Below, one piece after another: positions 23,166 to 32,174 of a stretch of DNA of 39,496 bases. Each line of letters begins with the position of its first letter. Within the stretch, counting starts at the first letter, position 1. Below the pieces are notes generated by a model that was not told the DNA's origin, did not search any database, and saw nothing but the letters and a program-made list of their open reading frames with translations. The stretch comes from JADLEX01 sp964586775 (lineage in GTDB: Bacteria > Lernaellota > Lernaellaia > JACKCT01). A program made the translations under genes and the position numbers. The stretch covers positions 1-39,496 of the forward strand of contig CAZPJD010000043.1 of NCBI GenBank assembly GCA_964586775.1, in the 5' to 3' direction.

Positions 23166-24736
23166 GCGGGTTCGAGGGACAACAGGACGCGATCGGCGAG
23201 TCCGCCACGCACGCCGCCCGATATCCGCGGGGAGAAAACTGGCGCGAACGCGCACCCGCGATCGTGCTGTTCGTTCTGTGTGCGTCGGTCTATTACGCCA
23301 GCCACTATCCCATTGCGGGATCGGTGGAGGGCAGCCACTTTTCGTTGATTCGCGCGATCGTCGAGGAACGCACGCTGAGAATCGATTCGTTTTGGCAGAC
23401 TTATTCAGGAGGGGTCGACTACGCCGTGCGGGACGGCCACTACTACATCGACCGCGCGCCCGGCGTCGCGTTTCTCGGCGCGCCACTCTATGCGGTTGGC
23501 CGAGCACTGGGGTCTTGGTTCGGGGTATCCCCCGAAATCACCGGCGCGCACTGGGTGCTGATGCTGCCCGCGTGCGTGGGGGCTCTCGGGGTTCTGTTGC
23601 TCATTCGGCTGGGCCGCGCCCTCGGCGCGAGCGCGAGCGCGTCATGGACCATCGGCCTGCTCTACGCCTTTGCGTCGCTCAACTGGAAATACTCGGCGCA
23701 CCTGTACGACCATGTTGTCGAGGTGGCGATCGTCCTGTTTCTGTGGCTGCTCGTTCTTCGCGGCGTCGACCTGACGCGCGCGGGCCGCGCGAGCGCGGCG
23801 TTCGCATTCGCGGCGGGATCGCTGCCGATGATCCGCTATCCGCTCCTGCTCCTGCTTCCCGTGCTGTTCGTGTATCTCCTGCTGAGTCCGAACGACCGCG
23901 TAGTGCCGAGGCGGCGGGAAGAGATCCCGGGATTCGCACTCAACGCGGCGATCTTCGCGATTCCCGTCCTCGGATTGGCGGCGTACCAAACCGTGTGCTT
24001 CGGCGCTCCGTGGCTGACCTTTCGCAGCTTCAACAGCCCGGTGCACATGAAGTTCACGTACTCGCTCGCCGCGATGTTCGACCACCCCTTCGCCGACGGC
24101 GCGTGGAAGCTGCTCTTCCAGCTTCCGGGTCATCATCCCATCGGCTTGTTCGTCAAACAGCCGTACTTGTGGCTCGCCGTTTGGGGTTGGTGGTGGATGT
24201 TTCGCGAACGGACCCGTCCGGCGCTCGGGATCGCCGCGGTTATGCTCGTGTGGCTCGTTCAGTTCGCCACGTATCACGAGTTCGACGGGGGATCGGCCGG
24301 CGACGCGCGCTATATCATGCTGCTCGCGCCGCTGCTCATGCCCGGACTCGCACTCTGGATCGACCGGGTGCCGGGGCGGCTCGGCACGGGTTGGCGCGAA
24401 ATGGCGCTGGGTCTGCTCGGCCTCTTAGGTGCGCTCGCGTTTTTCGCGTGCCTGCTGCACTTCGCCGAGTACTTTGGTCACGACCTGAACTGGAGCCGCG
24501 ACATCGCGCACCGCTCGCTGGTCAGTCGGCCCGCGCTCGATACGCTGATCGGTCGAATATTTATTTCGGCTGACCAGATTTATTGGCTTTCGGGAGCGTT
24601 CGGTATTGCCGCCGTCGCGACCCTGGTCGGTTTGAAGACCTGTGCGTCTACGCGGAGGAAACCGTCTCGTCCTCCAGATGGGTTCGGATCTCCGGACGCA
24701 ACCGGCAATACACCGACGGCAGCACCACGAGCGTGA
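23162..24736 (+). CDS. multi-pass membrane protein, GT-C-type glycosyltransferase-like
   Basis: A 524-residue protein with ATG at 23162 overlapping the previous stop (ATGA). Residues 30-45 start the first of about ten hydrophobic segments. The large loop after the first one (VEGSHFSLIRAIVEERTL, then DRAPGVAFLGAPLYAVGRAL) is reminiscent of ArnT/GT39-type (GT-C) enzymes that use polyprenyl-phosphate sugars, but a clear D-D/D-E catalytic pair is not evident. A later segment carries FATYHEFDGGSAGDARYIM, a charged loop near the membrane, similar in position to those of other GT-C proteins. The last 30 residues are encoded antisense to the end of the metal-efflux gene and look low-quality. Membrane protein is certain; glycosyltransferase is tentative. 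Confidence 0.7.
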   Translation: MSGFEGQQDAIGESATHAARYPRGENWRERAPAIVLFVLCASVYYASHYPIAGSVEGSHFSLIRAIVEERTLRIDSFWQTYSGGVDYAVRDGHYYIDRAPGVAFLGAPLYAVGRALGSWFGVSPEITGAHWVLMLPACVGALGVLLLIRLGRALGASASASWTIGLLYAFASLNWKYSAHLYDHVVEVAIVLFLWLLVLRGVDLTRAGRASAAFAFAAGSLPMIRYPLLLLLPVLFVYLLLSPNDRVVPRRREEIPGFALNAAIFAIPVLGLAAYQTVCFGAPWLTFRSFNSPVHMKFTYSLAAMFDHPFADGAWKLLFQLPGHHPIGLFVKQPYLWLAVWGWWWMFRERTRPALGIAAVMLVWLVQFATYHEFDGGSAGDARYIMLLAPLLMPGLALWIDRVPGRLGTGWREMALGLLGLLGALAFFACLLHFAEYFGHDLNWSRDIAHRSLVSRPALDTLIGRIFISADQIYWLSGAFGIAAVATLVGLKTCASTRRKPSRPPDGFGSPDATGNTPTAAPRA

Positions 24737-27700
24737 GCAGCGTGGACGTGACGAGGCCGCCCATGACGACCACCGCGAGGGGCTTCTGGATGTCCGCACC
24801 GCTGCCGGTCGCGTAAAGCATGGGCAGGTGGCCGATGAAGCTCGTCAGCGCCGTCATGAGCAGCGGGCGAAAACGCAGGGCGCACGCCTCGGTCACCGCG
24901 TCGCGCAGGTCCGCGCCGCGACGCCGGAGCTGGACGATGAAGTCCATGAGCACCACGCCGTTCTGGACCGCGATGCCCAGCAGCACGATGAAGGCGATGT
25001 AGGCGGACACCGAAAGATCCATGCGGAACAGGACGACCGCGTATACCCCGCCGACCAGTGCGAATGGCAGGTTCAGCAGCACGAGCAACGAGTGACTGAT
25101 GGAACGCAGCGCCAGATAGAGCAGCACCAGAATGAGGATGAGCGCGATGGGGACGACGACCGAGAGTTGCCGCATGGCGCGCTGCTGGTTCTCGAATTGA
25201 CCCCCCAGCTCAAGATAGTAGCCCACCGGCAGCGATGCCCGGATCGGTGCGAGCCGTTCACTCGCCTCCTTCACGAATCCGCCGAGATCCCGTCCGCGGA
25301 TATTCGTCTCCACGACAACGCGGCGCATCCCATTCTCGCGACTGATCTGCGCCGGGGCTTCCGTCTCCCGCACCTCCACCAGCCGCGAGAGCGGAACCCG
25401 CTCGCCGCCCGGCGCGGGAATCAGTAGATCGCCGATCGTCTCGATGTCGCGGCGAGCCTCTTCGGGAAAACGCACGGTGACGGCGAACCGCCGCTGGCCC
25501 TCGATGAGCGTGGTCACGGGGCGGCCCGCCACGGCGGTCTCGATGGCCGCGTTGATGTCGGCGACGCGGATACCGAAGCGCGCCGCGGCGTCGCGCCGGA
25601 TCACGAGATCCCACTGGTGCATCCCGGTGATCTGCTCGATCTTCAGATCGCTCGCCCCATCCATGCCCGTTAGCACGGAGGCGACGCGGTCGGCGTGCGT
25701 CTTGAGTTCGGCCAGATCCGGTCCGAAGACCTTGACCGCGAGGTCGCTCTTCACGCCCGAAATCAGTTCATTGACCCTCAGCGCGATGGGCTGCGAGAAC
25801 GACAGGCGAATCCCGGGGATCGACGCGAGATCGCGGCCGATGTCTTCGACCAACTGCGCTCGGTCGCGCCCCGATTCCCATTCCTCTCGCGGTTTGAGCA
25901 TGACGAAGATGTCCGATTGCTCGGGCCCCATGGGATCCTCGGAGATCTCCGCGCGGCCCGTCTTGGAGACGACCGTCTCGACCTCGGGGAACTTCGCGAG
26001 GCGCTTCTCGATGAACTCCGACACGCGCACCGAGCCGTCGAGCGACGCATTGGGCAGACGCACCGCGTTGATGGCGAGCGCACCCTCGTCGAGCGCGGGC
26101 ATGAATTCCGCGCCGATCAGCGGCGTCAGCGCGACCGCGAGCGCCATGGCCGCGAGCGAAATGCCGCCCGTCGTTCGCGGTCGGGCGATAGCGGCACGGA
26201 GTAAACGGAGGTACCCCGCGTGGAGACGGCGAATGACGCCGAACTCCCGTTCGGGCTCGGCCTTCAGAAACCACTCGCCCAGCGCGGGCACAACGGTGAG
26301 TGCCACGACGAGCGACACGAGAATCGCGATCAGCATCGTGCTGACGAGCGGACCGAACATCCGCCCCTCGACGCCCTGCAACGAATAGAGGGGTACGAGA
26401 ATGACGGCGATGATGAGCACCGAAAAGGCGACTGGCCGCGCAACCTCGATGACGGCCTCGACGACCGCCGCGTGTCGCCCGCGCGGATCGGCAAGCGCGG
26501 CGAGCTTGCGCCGGATGTTTTCGACGACCACGATCGACGCATCCACGACCATGCCGACGGAGAACGCGAGTCCGCCGAGGCTCATGAGATTCGAGGAAAT
26601 TCCCGCCGCACCCATGACGACGAACGAGACGAGGAACGTGAGCGGCAGCGAAAACACCACGATGAGCGCCGTGCGAAACTCGGCGAGGAACAGAAACAGC
26701 ACGAGGATGACGAAGATTCCGCCCTCGAGCAGCGCATCCATGACGGTCTCGATGCACGCCTCGATGAGCGACGTCCGGTCGTAGAAGACGTTGATGCGCA
26801 CGCCCTCGGGCAGCGCGTCCCCGATCCGGCCGATGGCCTCTTTCACGCGGTTCACGACGTCGCGCGAGTTTTCGCCCTTGAGCATGATGACCATGCCCGC
26901 GACGACCTCGCCCCGCCCGTCGCGGGAGACGCCCCCCTGGCGGGGTTCCGCGCCGATCGCTACGTCGGCGACGTCGGCCACCGTGATCGGCGTGCCGTCC
27001 GTCGCCTTCAGGACGATGTTTCCGATGTCGTCGATGTCGCGCAGCAGGCCGACGCCGCGCAGGTAGCTCTGCTCCCAGCCGCGCACGACGACCCCGCCGC
27101 CCGCGTTGGCGTTGCCGGCCTCGATCGCCTCGGCCACGTCATCGAGGGTCAGGTCGTACTTGCGCAGCCGCTCCGGGTGCAGGAGCACCTGATACTGTTT
27201 GACGAATCCGCCGAAGCTGTTGACCTCGTTGACGCCGCGGATCGGCTTCAGCAGCGGCGCGACGATCCAGTCCTGAATCGTCCGCAACTCCATCGGAGAA
27301 TATCCCTCGCCGTCCACCGTGTACTGAAAGACCTCACCGAGGCCCGTGCTGATGGGCCCGAGCTCGGGCTCCACCCCCGGCGGCAGGCTCTCACGAACTT
27401 CCGCCAGCCGCTCGAAAACGACCTGCCGCGTCCAGTACGTCTCCGCGCCCTCGTCGAAGATGATCACCACCTGCGAGAGCCCCGATTTGGACAGAGAACG
27501 CACGAGCGTGACGCGCGGCAGACCGCCCATCGCCTGCTCGATGGGGTAGCTGACCTGCTGCTCCACATCCTCGGCGGCGAGCCCCGGCGCTTTGGACAGG
27601 ATCATGACCTGCGTATTCGTTACGTCGGGAAAGGCGTCGATGGGCAGACGCGACCACGCGATCGCGCCCGCGGCGATCGCGACAGCCGTGGCGATGACGA

Positions 27701-27743
27701 TCAGCAGGCGGTTCTTGAGGACCCAGGAAACGAAGGTATTCAC
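24648..27743 (-). CDS. czcA: heavy-metal RND efflux pump, inner-membrane subunit (CzcA/CusA family)
   Basis: A 1031-residue protein beginning at GTG 27743 (VNTFVSWVLKNRLLIV), with GGAG 8 bases upstream; it starts 13 bases after the CzcB stop. The length and twelve-helix layout fit HME-RND pumps. Landmarks: FPDVTNTQVMILSKAPGLAA after the first helix, LPRVTLVRSLSKSGLSQVVI, and in helix 4 GMVVDASIVVVEN. CzcA-type pumps have an Asp six residues before the Asp in this helix (D-x5-D-x6-E); here that first acidic position is not Asp, which argues against the classical CzcA class. The Asp and Glu of VDASIVVVEN are kept. Metal specificity is therefore open. It exports cations by proton antiport with CzcB and CzcC. 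Its 3' end overlaps the convergent membrane-protein gene by 89 bases. Confidence 0.93.
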   Translation of the reverse strand: MNTFVSWVLKNRLLIVIATAVAIAAGAIAWSRLPIDAFPDVTNTQVMILSKAPGLAAEDVEQQVSYPIEQAMGGLPRVTLVRSLSKSGLSQVVIIFDEGAETYWTRQVVFERLAEVRESLPPGVEPELGPISTGLGEVFQYTVDGEGYSPMELRTIQDWIVAPLLKPIRGVNEVNSFGGFVKQYQVLLHPERLRKYDLTLDDVAEAIEAGNANAGGGVVVRGWEQSYLRGVGLLRDIDDIGNIVLKATDGTPITVADVADVAIGAEPRQGGVSRDGRGEVVAGMVIMLKGENSRDVVNRVKEAIGRIGDALPEGVRINVFYDRTSLIEACIETVMDALLEGGIFVILVLFLFLAEFRTALIVVFSLPLTFLVSFVVMGAAGISSNLMSLGGLAFSVGMVVDASIVVVENIRRKLAALADPRGRHAAVVEAVIEVARPVAFSVLIIAVILVPLYSLQGVEGRMFGPLVSTMLIAILVSLVVALTVVPALGEWFLKAEPEREFGVIRRLHAGYLRLLRAAIARPRTTGGISLAAMALAVALTPLIGAEFMPALDEGALAINAVRLPNASLDGSVRVSEFIEKRLAKFPEVETVVSKTGRAEISEDPMGPEQSDIFVMLKPREEWESGRDRAQLVEDIGRDLASIPGIRLSFSQPIALRVNELISGVKSDLAVKVFGPDLAELKTHADRVASVLTGMDGASDLKIEQITGMHQWDLVIRRDAAARFGIRVADINAAIETAVAGRPVTTLIEGQRRFAVTVRFPEEARRDIETIGDLLIPAPGGERVPLSRLVEVRETEAPAQISRENGMRRVVVETNIRGRDLGGFVKEASERLAPIRASLPVGYYLELGGQFENQQRAMRQLSVVVPIALILILVLLYLALRSISHSLLVLLNLPFALVGGVYAVVLFRMDLSVSAYIAFIVLLGIAVQNGVVLMDFIVQLRRRGADLRDAVTEACALRFRPLLMTALTSFIGHLPMLYATGSGADIQKPLAVVVMGGLVTSTLLTLVVLPSVYCRLRPEIRTHLEDETVSSA

Positions 27744-27756
27744 GGATTCTTCTCCA

Positions 27757-29136
27757 TCAGTCCGCGCAGCCCGCGCCCATCTTCGAGCGCAGCACATCCG
27801 ACTTGAGCAGGAACGCCCCGACCGTGACGACCTCCTGCCCGGGGTTCAGTCCATCGGCGATCTCCGAAAAATCTCCGCTCAGCAGACCCTTCGTGACCGG
27901 GCGACGCACGAAGTAGTCGCCCTCGTGCCGGACGAAGACGAAGTCGCGGCCCTCGTCGGAGACCACGGCCGTTGTGGGAACGGCGAGGGACTCGCGCGCG
28001 CCTTCGCCGTGCAGCGAGACGTCGGCGAACATGCCGGGCCGCAGCCGCTCGCCGGGATTGGCGAGCGAGATCCGCGCCTTGACCGTGCGGCTCGTTTCGT
28101 CCATTGCCGAGCCGACGAAGTCCACGACGCCGGTGAAGGTTTCGTCGGGCCAGGCGTCGACGCGGACTGTGGCAGTGAGCGTCCCCGCGCGCCGGGCGTC
28201 GCTCACCGGCGCGAGGTGCTTCTCAAAAAGGTCCACCCAAACCCACAGGCCCGAGACGTCGCCCACGAGCATGATCTCGCGACCCGATTCGACGAATTCG
28301 CCCGTCGCCGCGTGCATGTCGAGCACGGTTCCGGCGATCGGCGCGCGAAGGATGTAGCGTCCGGCACCGCCGCCCATGCCGGCGAGCATGCGCGACGCGG
28401 CGCTCGCGCGGGCGCGCGCCGTTTCCAGATTCTCGTGCGCCGTCTGATAGTCCTTCTCGCTGGCGACATTCGCTTCACGCAATTCCCGCTGGCGCTCGAA
28501 CTCCCGTTCGGCAAGGCGTAGTGCCGATGCCGCCTCGGCCGCCGCGCCCTGCGTTCCGGCCAGATCGACGCTGTCGAGTTCCACGAGCGGCTGCCCGGCC
28601 CGAACGGCTTGGCCGAGATCGACCAGCACGCGCTTGACGGTGCCCGAAACGACCGGCGCCATGTGCGCGACGCGGCGTTCGTCAAAACGGATTTCGCCCG
28701 TCAGACGGATGGGCGCATCGAGTTTTCGTGCCGCGACGGGCTCCACCTGGACGAGACCGTCCGCGATCAGATCCGCCGCGACGCGGACAACGCCGACCTC
28801 GTAGCGGCACTCGTCGCATTGGTGCGTGGGAACGTTGTGCTCGCAACGCGCCGCGAACAGTGCCTCGGCCGGTCGATCCAGATCCGATCCCTCTGCGTGG
28901 CCGTGTTCGTCGCCGTGCGCGGCGGCATGGTCGTCGTGCCCGACAACCCCTGTTGCGGCTCCGGCCGGCGGCGCGGCGGCATGGTCCTCGTGCCCGGCGT
29001 GCCCATCGTGGTCGTCATGGCCCGACTCATGCGAGTCGGCGGCGGTGGTTTCTCCGTGCGCATCCCGATCGACGCATCCGCCGAGAGCCACTGCGATCGT
29101 CAGGACGAAAAGGAATTGTATCGTTCGATCAAACAT
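27757..29136 (-). CDS. czcB: RND periplasmic adaptor lipoprotein with metal-binding N-terminus (CzcB/CusB type)
   Basis: A 459-residue protein. The ATG at 29136 (MFDRTIQF) has GGAG 9 bases upstream; an ATG at 29145 lies immediately after that site and is too close. It overlaps the end of CzcC. The lipobox is VALGGC (Cys21). Residues 27-81 are extremely His/Asp-rich (HDDHDGHAGHEDHA and similar), a probable metal-buffering segment. It is followed by C-E-H-x6-C-x2-C (C98, H100, C107, C110), a zinc-ribbon-like site found in some CzcB proteins. The rest is a standard adaptor: barrel-sandwich halves (VSGTVKRVLVDLGQAVRAGQ and APIAGTVLDMHAATGEFV) around a helical hairpin, then beta-barrel and membrane-proximal domains. 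It connects CzcA to the outer-membrane channel. Confidence 0.92.
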   Translation of the reverse strand: MFDRTIQFLFVLTIAVALGGCVDRDAHGETTAADSHESGHDDHDGHAGHEDHAAAPPAGAATGVVGHDDHAAAHGDEHGHAEGSDLDRPAEALFAARCEHNVPTHQCDECRYEVGVVRVAADLIADGLVQVEPVAARKLDAPIRLTGEIRFDERRVAHMAPVVSGTVKRVLVDLGQAVRAGQPLVELDSVDLAGTQGAAAEAASALRLAEREFERQRELREANVASEKDYQTAHENLETARARASAASRMLAGMGGGAGRYILRAPIAGTVLDMHAATGEFVESGREIMLVGDVSGLWVWVDLFEKHLAPVSDARRAGTLTATVRVDAWPDETFTGVVDFVGSAMDETSRTVKARISLANPGERLRPGMFADVSLHGEGARESLAVPTTAVVSDEGRDFVFVRHEGDYFVRRPVTKGLLSGDFSEIADGLNPGQEVVTVGAFLLKSDVLRSKMGAGCAD

Positions 29137-30397
29137 GGTCGGCATCTCCGAGAAGAGTGTGGAGTTCGGATAGAAGCAGGTGGTATTCGGCCAGACTCGC
29201 CAGGTACGCGGTCGCTAGGCGGATGGACTCCCGGCGCGCGTCGAGCACGTCGAGAAGCCCGAGTTCCCCCGCGCGATAGGCGATCTCCAGCGAACGAAGG
29301 ATTTCGCGGCTCTTGGGCACGATTTCGGACTCAGATTCGCGGACGTTCCGGTCGAGTGCCGACAGCCGCTCGTGAAGCGCGACGACGCGCTCCCGGACCG
29401 CGCGTTGATCCTGCCGCGCGCGCCACACGGCGGATTCGCGCTCGGCCCGCGCACGGCGAACGCCGGCCCGGTTCCAGTTCCACAGCGGGACCTCGAGCGT
29501 GACCAATCCGCCGTAAGATCGCGAATCGATTTCCGCGTCGTAGAATCCTCCGACGCCCAGCTCGGGGAACGCCGCGTTCCGCTCCGCGGCGGTTTGCGCA
29601 TCGGCCTGCAAGGTCCGTGTTTCCAGGGCCTTGAGCAGGGGGCTCCCGGCGTCCGCTTTCGCGAGCGCTTCGTCGAGGGTCGGAACACTCGGGCGCTCCC
29701 GCAGGTCCAACGACACGCGCAAGTCGCGTGCTCCTCCGCGCGCCCCGTCGCGCCCCAGCCGCGCCGCAAGCGCCGCCCGTCGTCCGGCGGCAGCCGCCTC
29801 GACCTCGCGTAGCTCCGAACGGGCTTCGGCGAGGCTCGTGTCCATCCGCGCGAGTTCGATCGGCCGCGCATCGCCCGTTTCGACGCGTAGCCGCACGGCG
29901 TCGCGGGCCGCGTCGTGATGGACGAGCCCCGCGCGAAGTTCGTCGATCAACGCCTGATCGTGAGCAACCTCGACGAAGAGCGAGCGAAGCTCGTGAAGGA
30001 TGGCCAGACGATCGGCGCGCGCTTCGAGGGAGGCGGCATCCGCGCCCAGCCGCGCCGATTTCGAGCGATGAACCCTTGTTCCGATCCACTCGATCGGGAC
30101 CTCGGCTTCCACACCCCAGACCGCGCCGTCGTCCTCCCGTTCGTCCTCGGGTTCACCGCGACCGTACCGGACCGACACCTCGGGATTGGGGTAGCGGCGC
30201 GCATCGGCGAGTTCCGACGCGGCCAGATCGATGCGGCCTTGCGCGATGCGCGATCCGGGGTCGTTGTCGACGAGCGAACGGACCTCCGCCCACGTCACCA
30301 CGTCTGCGGAGGGAGCCGATCCATCGGCGGCGTGAACGGGGCGCGCCAGAACAATCAGACACACGAGAAGCCACGGAATTCGACAAGAGACGGACAT
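29129..30397 (-). CDS. czcC: outer-membrane efflux channel (TolC/CzcC family)
   Basis: A 422-residue protein. The ATG at 30397 (MSVSCRIPWLL) has AAAGAG 6 bases upstream; the frame extends to a TTG at 30415 but without a ribosome site. A signal peptide ends near PVHAADG. The mature protein is mostly long helices with heptad-like Leu/Ala/Arg and two internal copies of the OMF pattern, including the typical PNPEVSVRYG near residue 75 and VPLWNWNRAGVRRARAE in the second copy. It ends in a long helix (LLLSELHTLLGDADHV). It forms the exit duct for the CzcAB pump and is the second gene of the efflux operon. Confidence 0.92.
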   Translation of the reverse strand: MSVSCRIPWLLVCLIVLARPVHAADGSAPSADVVTWAEVRSLVDNDPGSRIAQGRIDLAASELADARRYPNPEVSVRYGRGEPEDEREDDGAVWGVEAEVPIEWIGTRVHRSKSARLGADAASLEARADRLAILHELRSLFVEVAHDQALIDELRAGLVHHDAARDAVRLRVETGDARPIELARMDTSLAEARSELREVEAAAAGRRAALAARLGRDGARGGARDLRVSLDLRERPSVPTLDEALAKADAGSPLLKALETRTLQADAQTAAERNAAFPELGVGGFYDAEIDSRSYGGLVTLEVPLWNWNRAGVRRARAERESAVWRARQDQRAVRERVVALHERLSALDRNVRESESEIVPKSREILRSLEIAYRAGELGLLDVLDARRESIRLATAYLASLAEYHLLLSELHTLLGDADHV

Positions 30398-30531
30398 GTT
30401 TTGCTCTTTCGCCAAAGGCGCGACGGCGCCGACGGAATTGGTTCGTTTCGGATGGAGTCGTCAGACGGCGCGGAATCGGCGCGCGGACACACCGCTCGCG
30501 GCGAACGACGCAAACAAACGGCCTGAGGGGA

Positions 30532-30864
30532 TCAGACGAACCGGGGCGGGCGTTCTAGCGCGGGCAGGGCGGCGGAGTCGAACCGGACGAGACCATTCGA
30601 CGCGTGATCGGAGGAATCGGCCCCCGGCGTCGACGGAGCTTCAGACGCGATCATGACGTGATGAATGACGCAGCACCCGAGGTGGTCGTCGCCCGAATCG
30701 GCCTCGCCGCCCGCGTTCGGAGCGCAACTCGACGGCGGGCAACACAGGGCTTCTTCGGAATCGGCGGTCCTGCAAGCATCCACATGCGGAACGCCGATCG
30801 CCAAGACGGCGATCGTCGCTATCAGCGCGGCGTATCGTTGCCAGTTGTTCCGCAAACCGCTCAT
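30532..30864 (-). CDS. small Cys/His-rich exported protein leading the efflux operon
   Basis: A 110-residue protein. The ATG at 30864 sits eight bases after a strong promoter; the frame is open further upstream, but that part contains the promoter. Residues 5-30 are a signal peptide or anchor (ALIATIAVLAIGVPHVDA). The mature part has many Cys and His: a Cys just after the signal, CCPPSSC, and GCCVIHHVM, all candidate metal ligands. The C-terminal third is Ser/Asp-rich. It is the first gene of a unit continuing with czcC, czcB and czcA (134-base gap to czcC). Such small Cys/His-rich proteins are found beside metal-efflux genes and may chaperone or sense the metal; no named family is recognised. 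Confidence 0.65.
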   Translation of the reverse strand: MSGLRNNWQRYAALIATIAVLAIGVPHVDACRTADSEEALCCPPSSCAPNAGGEADSGDDHLGCCVIHHVMIASEAPSTPGADSSDHASNGLVRFDSAALPALERPPRFV

Positions 30865-30872
30865 GGCCGCCG

Positions 30873-30902
30873 AATCTACGCGCCCGATCGAATTCGGGTC
30901 AA
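30873..30902 (-). promoter_or_regulatory. strong promoter of the metal-efflux operon
   Basis: On the minus strand: TTGACC (30897-30902), an 18-base spacer, TAGATT (30873-30878), then eight bases to the ATG at 30864. It sits within the 102-base spacer downstream of hemD. No dyad typical of CzcR- or MerR-type regulators was recognised in it. Confidence 0.55.
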
Positions 30903-30966
30903 CCCGGAAATCGGGCATTTTCGAGCCTTCGGTGACAGATATCACGAATCAGCGTCGCCGCGCCGA

Positions 30967-31779
30967 TCACCGCTGCGAGAAGTGCCGTGCGAGTGCGGCC
31001 ACGAGGCCGGGTACGTCGTGCCCGACCGCCTCGACCGCGCACGGCAGGTTGAAGTGCGCCAGGGTCTGCGTCGTTTGGGGACCGATCGACGCGAAAACGA
31101 CGCGTGAGGCGATCTCGCGGGCGAGCGGTGCGCCCAGCATGGCGACGAAGTTTTCGACCGTGGACGAGCTGGTGAAGACCACCGCGTCGGCCTCGCCGGC
31201 CGCGACGAGTTCGCGCAGACGCAGCGCCGACGACTCGTCGGGGACGGTGCGGTAGGCGACGATCTCGTCCACCGCCGCGCCGAGTTCTCGCAGCGCCTCG
31301 GGCAGAAACGACCGCGCGAGATCGCCGCGCGGCAGCAGAAAACGCAGGCGCTCCAGATCGGTCGCCTCTTTGAGCGCGGGGATCAGCGCGTCGGCGAGAT
31401 AATTCTCCGGAACCACGTCGACGCGGATGCCGAATTCGGTCAGCCGCCGGGCCGTCGCCGCGCCCACCGCAGCGATCTGCACGCCGAGCAGATCCGCGGC
31501 GCACATGCCGTTTTCGAGGACGGCGGACCAAAGCGCCTCGACCGCGTTCACGCTCGTGAGCGCGATCCAGTCGTAGTTCTCGAGGCGCGCCACGGCGCGA
31601 CCCAGCGCCCCGGGGTCGCCGGCCGGCGCGATGCGGATCATGGGGAGTTCGTGGACGATCGCGCCCATCGCGGCGAGCCGCTCGGTGAGCGGGCCGGCCT
31701 GATCGGCCGCGCGCGTGTTGACGACGCGAACCCCCGCGAGAGGGCGGACCGCGTCGCGTTCGTCGATCTCATTCATCAT
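30967..31779 (-). CDS. hemD: uroporphyrinogen-III synthase
   Basis: A 270-residue protein beginning MMNEID at 31779. It converts hydroxymethylbilane to uroporphyrinogen III, the first cyclic intermediate of heme, siroheme and cobalamin synthesis, in the cytosol. The two-domain pattern is clear: VRVVNTRAADQAGPLTERLA at the start, DWIALTSVNAVEALW, AVGAATARRLTEFGIRVD, LPRGDLARSFLPEAL, DEIVAYRTV, DAVVFTSSSTVENF and IGPQTTQTL, in the order typical of HemD. Length is normal. No other hem gene is adjacent, so it appears monocistronic. Its -10 box (TAGGTT) is six bases from the ATG. The downstream operon has its own promoter. Confidence 0.92.
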   Translation of the reverse strand: MMNEIDERDAVRPLAGVRVVNTRAADQAGPLTERLAAMGAIVHELPMIRIAPAGDPGALGRAVARLENYDWIALTSVNAVEALWSAVLENGMCAADLLGVQIAAVGAATARRLTEFGIRVDVVPENYLADALIPALKEATDLERLRFLLPRGDLARSFLPEALRELGAAVDEIVAYRTVPDESSALRLRELVAAGEADAVVFTSSSTVENFVAMLGAPLAREIASRVVFASIGPQTTQTLAHFNLPCAVEAVGHDVPGLVAALARHFSQR

Positions 31780-31785
31780 CCACGA

Positions 31786-31813
31786 AACCTACCACACGGG
31801 CGCGGCGCGGCAA
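31786..31813 (-). promoter_or_regulatory. promoter of hemD, leaderless geometry
   Basis: On the minus strand: TTGCCG (31808-31813), a 16-base spacer, TAGGTT (31786-31791), then six bases to the ATG at 31779. The same -10 hexamer and distance occur at the lipoprotein gene starting at 13564. Confidence 0.4.
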
Positions 31814-31865
31814 GATGATTTCGGCGAGGTTCGCACGGCACCGGAGGCAAGCGAAAAAAGCGAGA

Positions 31866-32174
31866 TCAATCTGAATCGTCGATTTCGCCCGAGTCGATCG
31901 GCATCAGTCGATGCCCCTCGAAGACGGCGTACACGTCGATCGCCTTGGCTCCAATTCGATAGACCACGCGGTAGTTTCCAATCAGGATCTCCCGCGTCGC
32001 GTCGTCCCCAAACTCCGGTACCGTCCTTCCGATTCGCGGAAACCTCTGCAATTTCTTCACCGCCAGTCGAATGGATCGGATGGTTCTTTCCGCCGCTCGA
32101 GGGTTGTCTTCGGAAATGAATCGGGCAATCGCTGTCAGATCGAAGGCGGCGCGTTGCGTCCAGCGAACGATCAA
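31866..32174 (-). CDS. RelE/ParE-superfamily toxin
   Basis: A 102-residue protein starting at TTG 32174 (read LIVRWTQRAAFDL), which overlaps the antitoxin stop as TTGA. The frame is open far upstream but that part is the shadow of the antitoxin. The fold pattern is that of ParE/RelE toxins: an N-terminal strand (VRWTQRAAFDLTAIARFI), two helices (NPRAAERTIRSIRLAVKKL), then LQRFPRIGRTVPEF, TREILIGNYRVVYRI and a final strand with IDVYAVFEGHR. RelE members cleave mRNA on the ribosome and ParE members poison gyrase; the sequence does not settle which. It is translationally coupled to the Phd-type antitoxin. Confidence 0.85.
   Translation of the reverse strand: MIVRWTQRAAFDLTAIARFISEDNPRAAERTIRSIRLAVKKLQRFPRIGRTVPEFGDDATREILIGNYRVVYRIGAKAIDVYAVFEGHRLMPIDSGEIDDSD

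Noticed and set aside
26220..27806. 528-residue rightward open frame
   Set aside because: Antisense of czcA; the leftward frame is an unmistakable RND pump.
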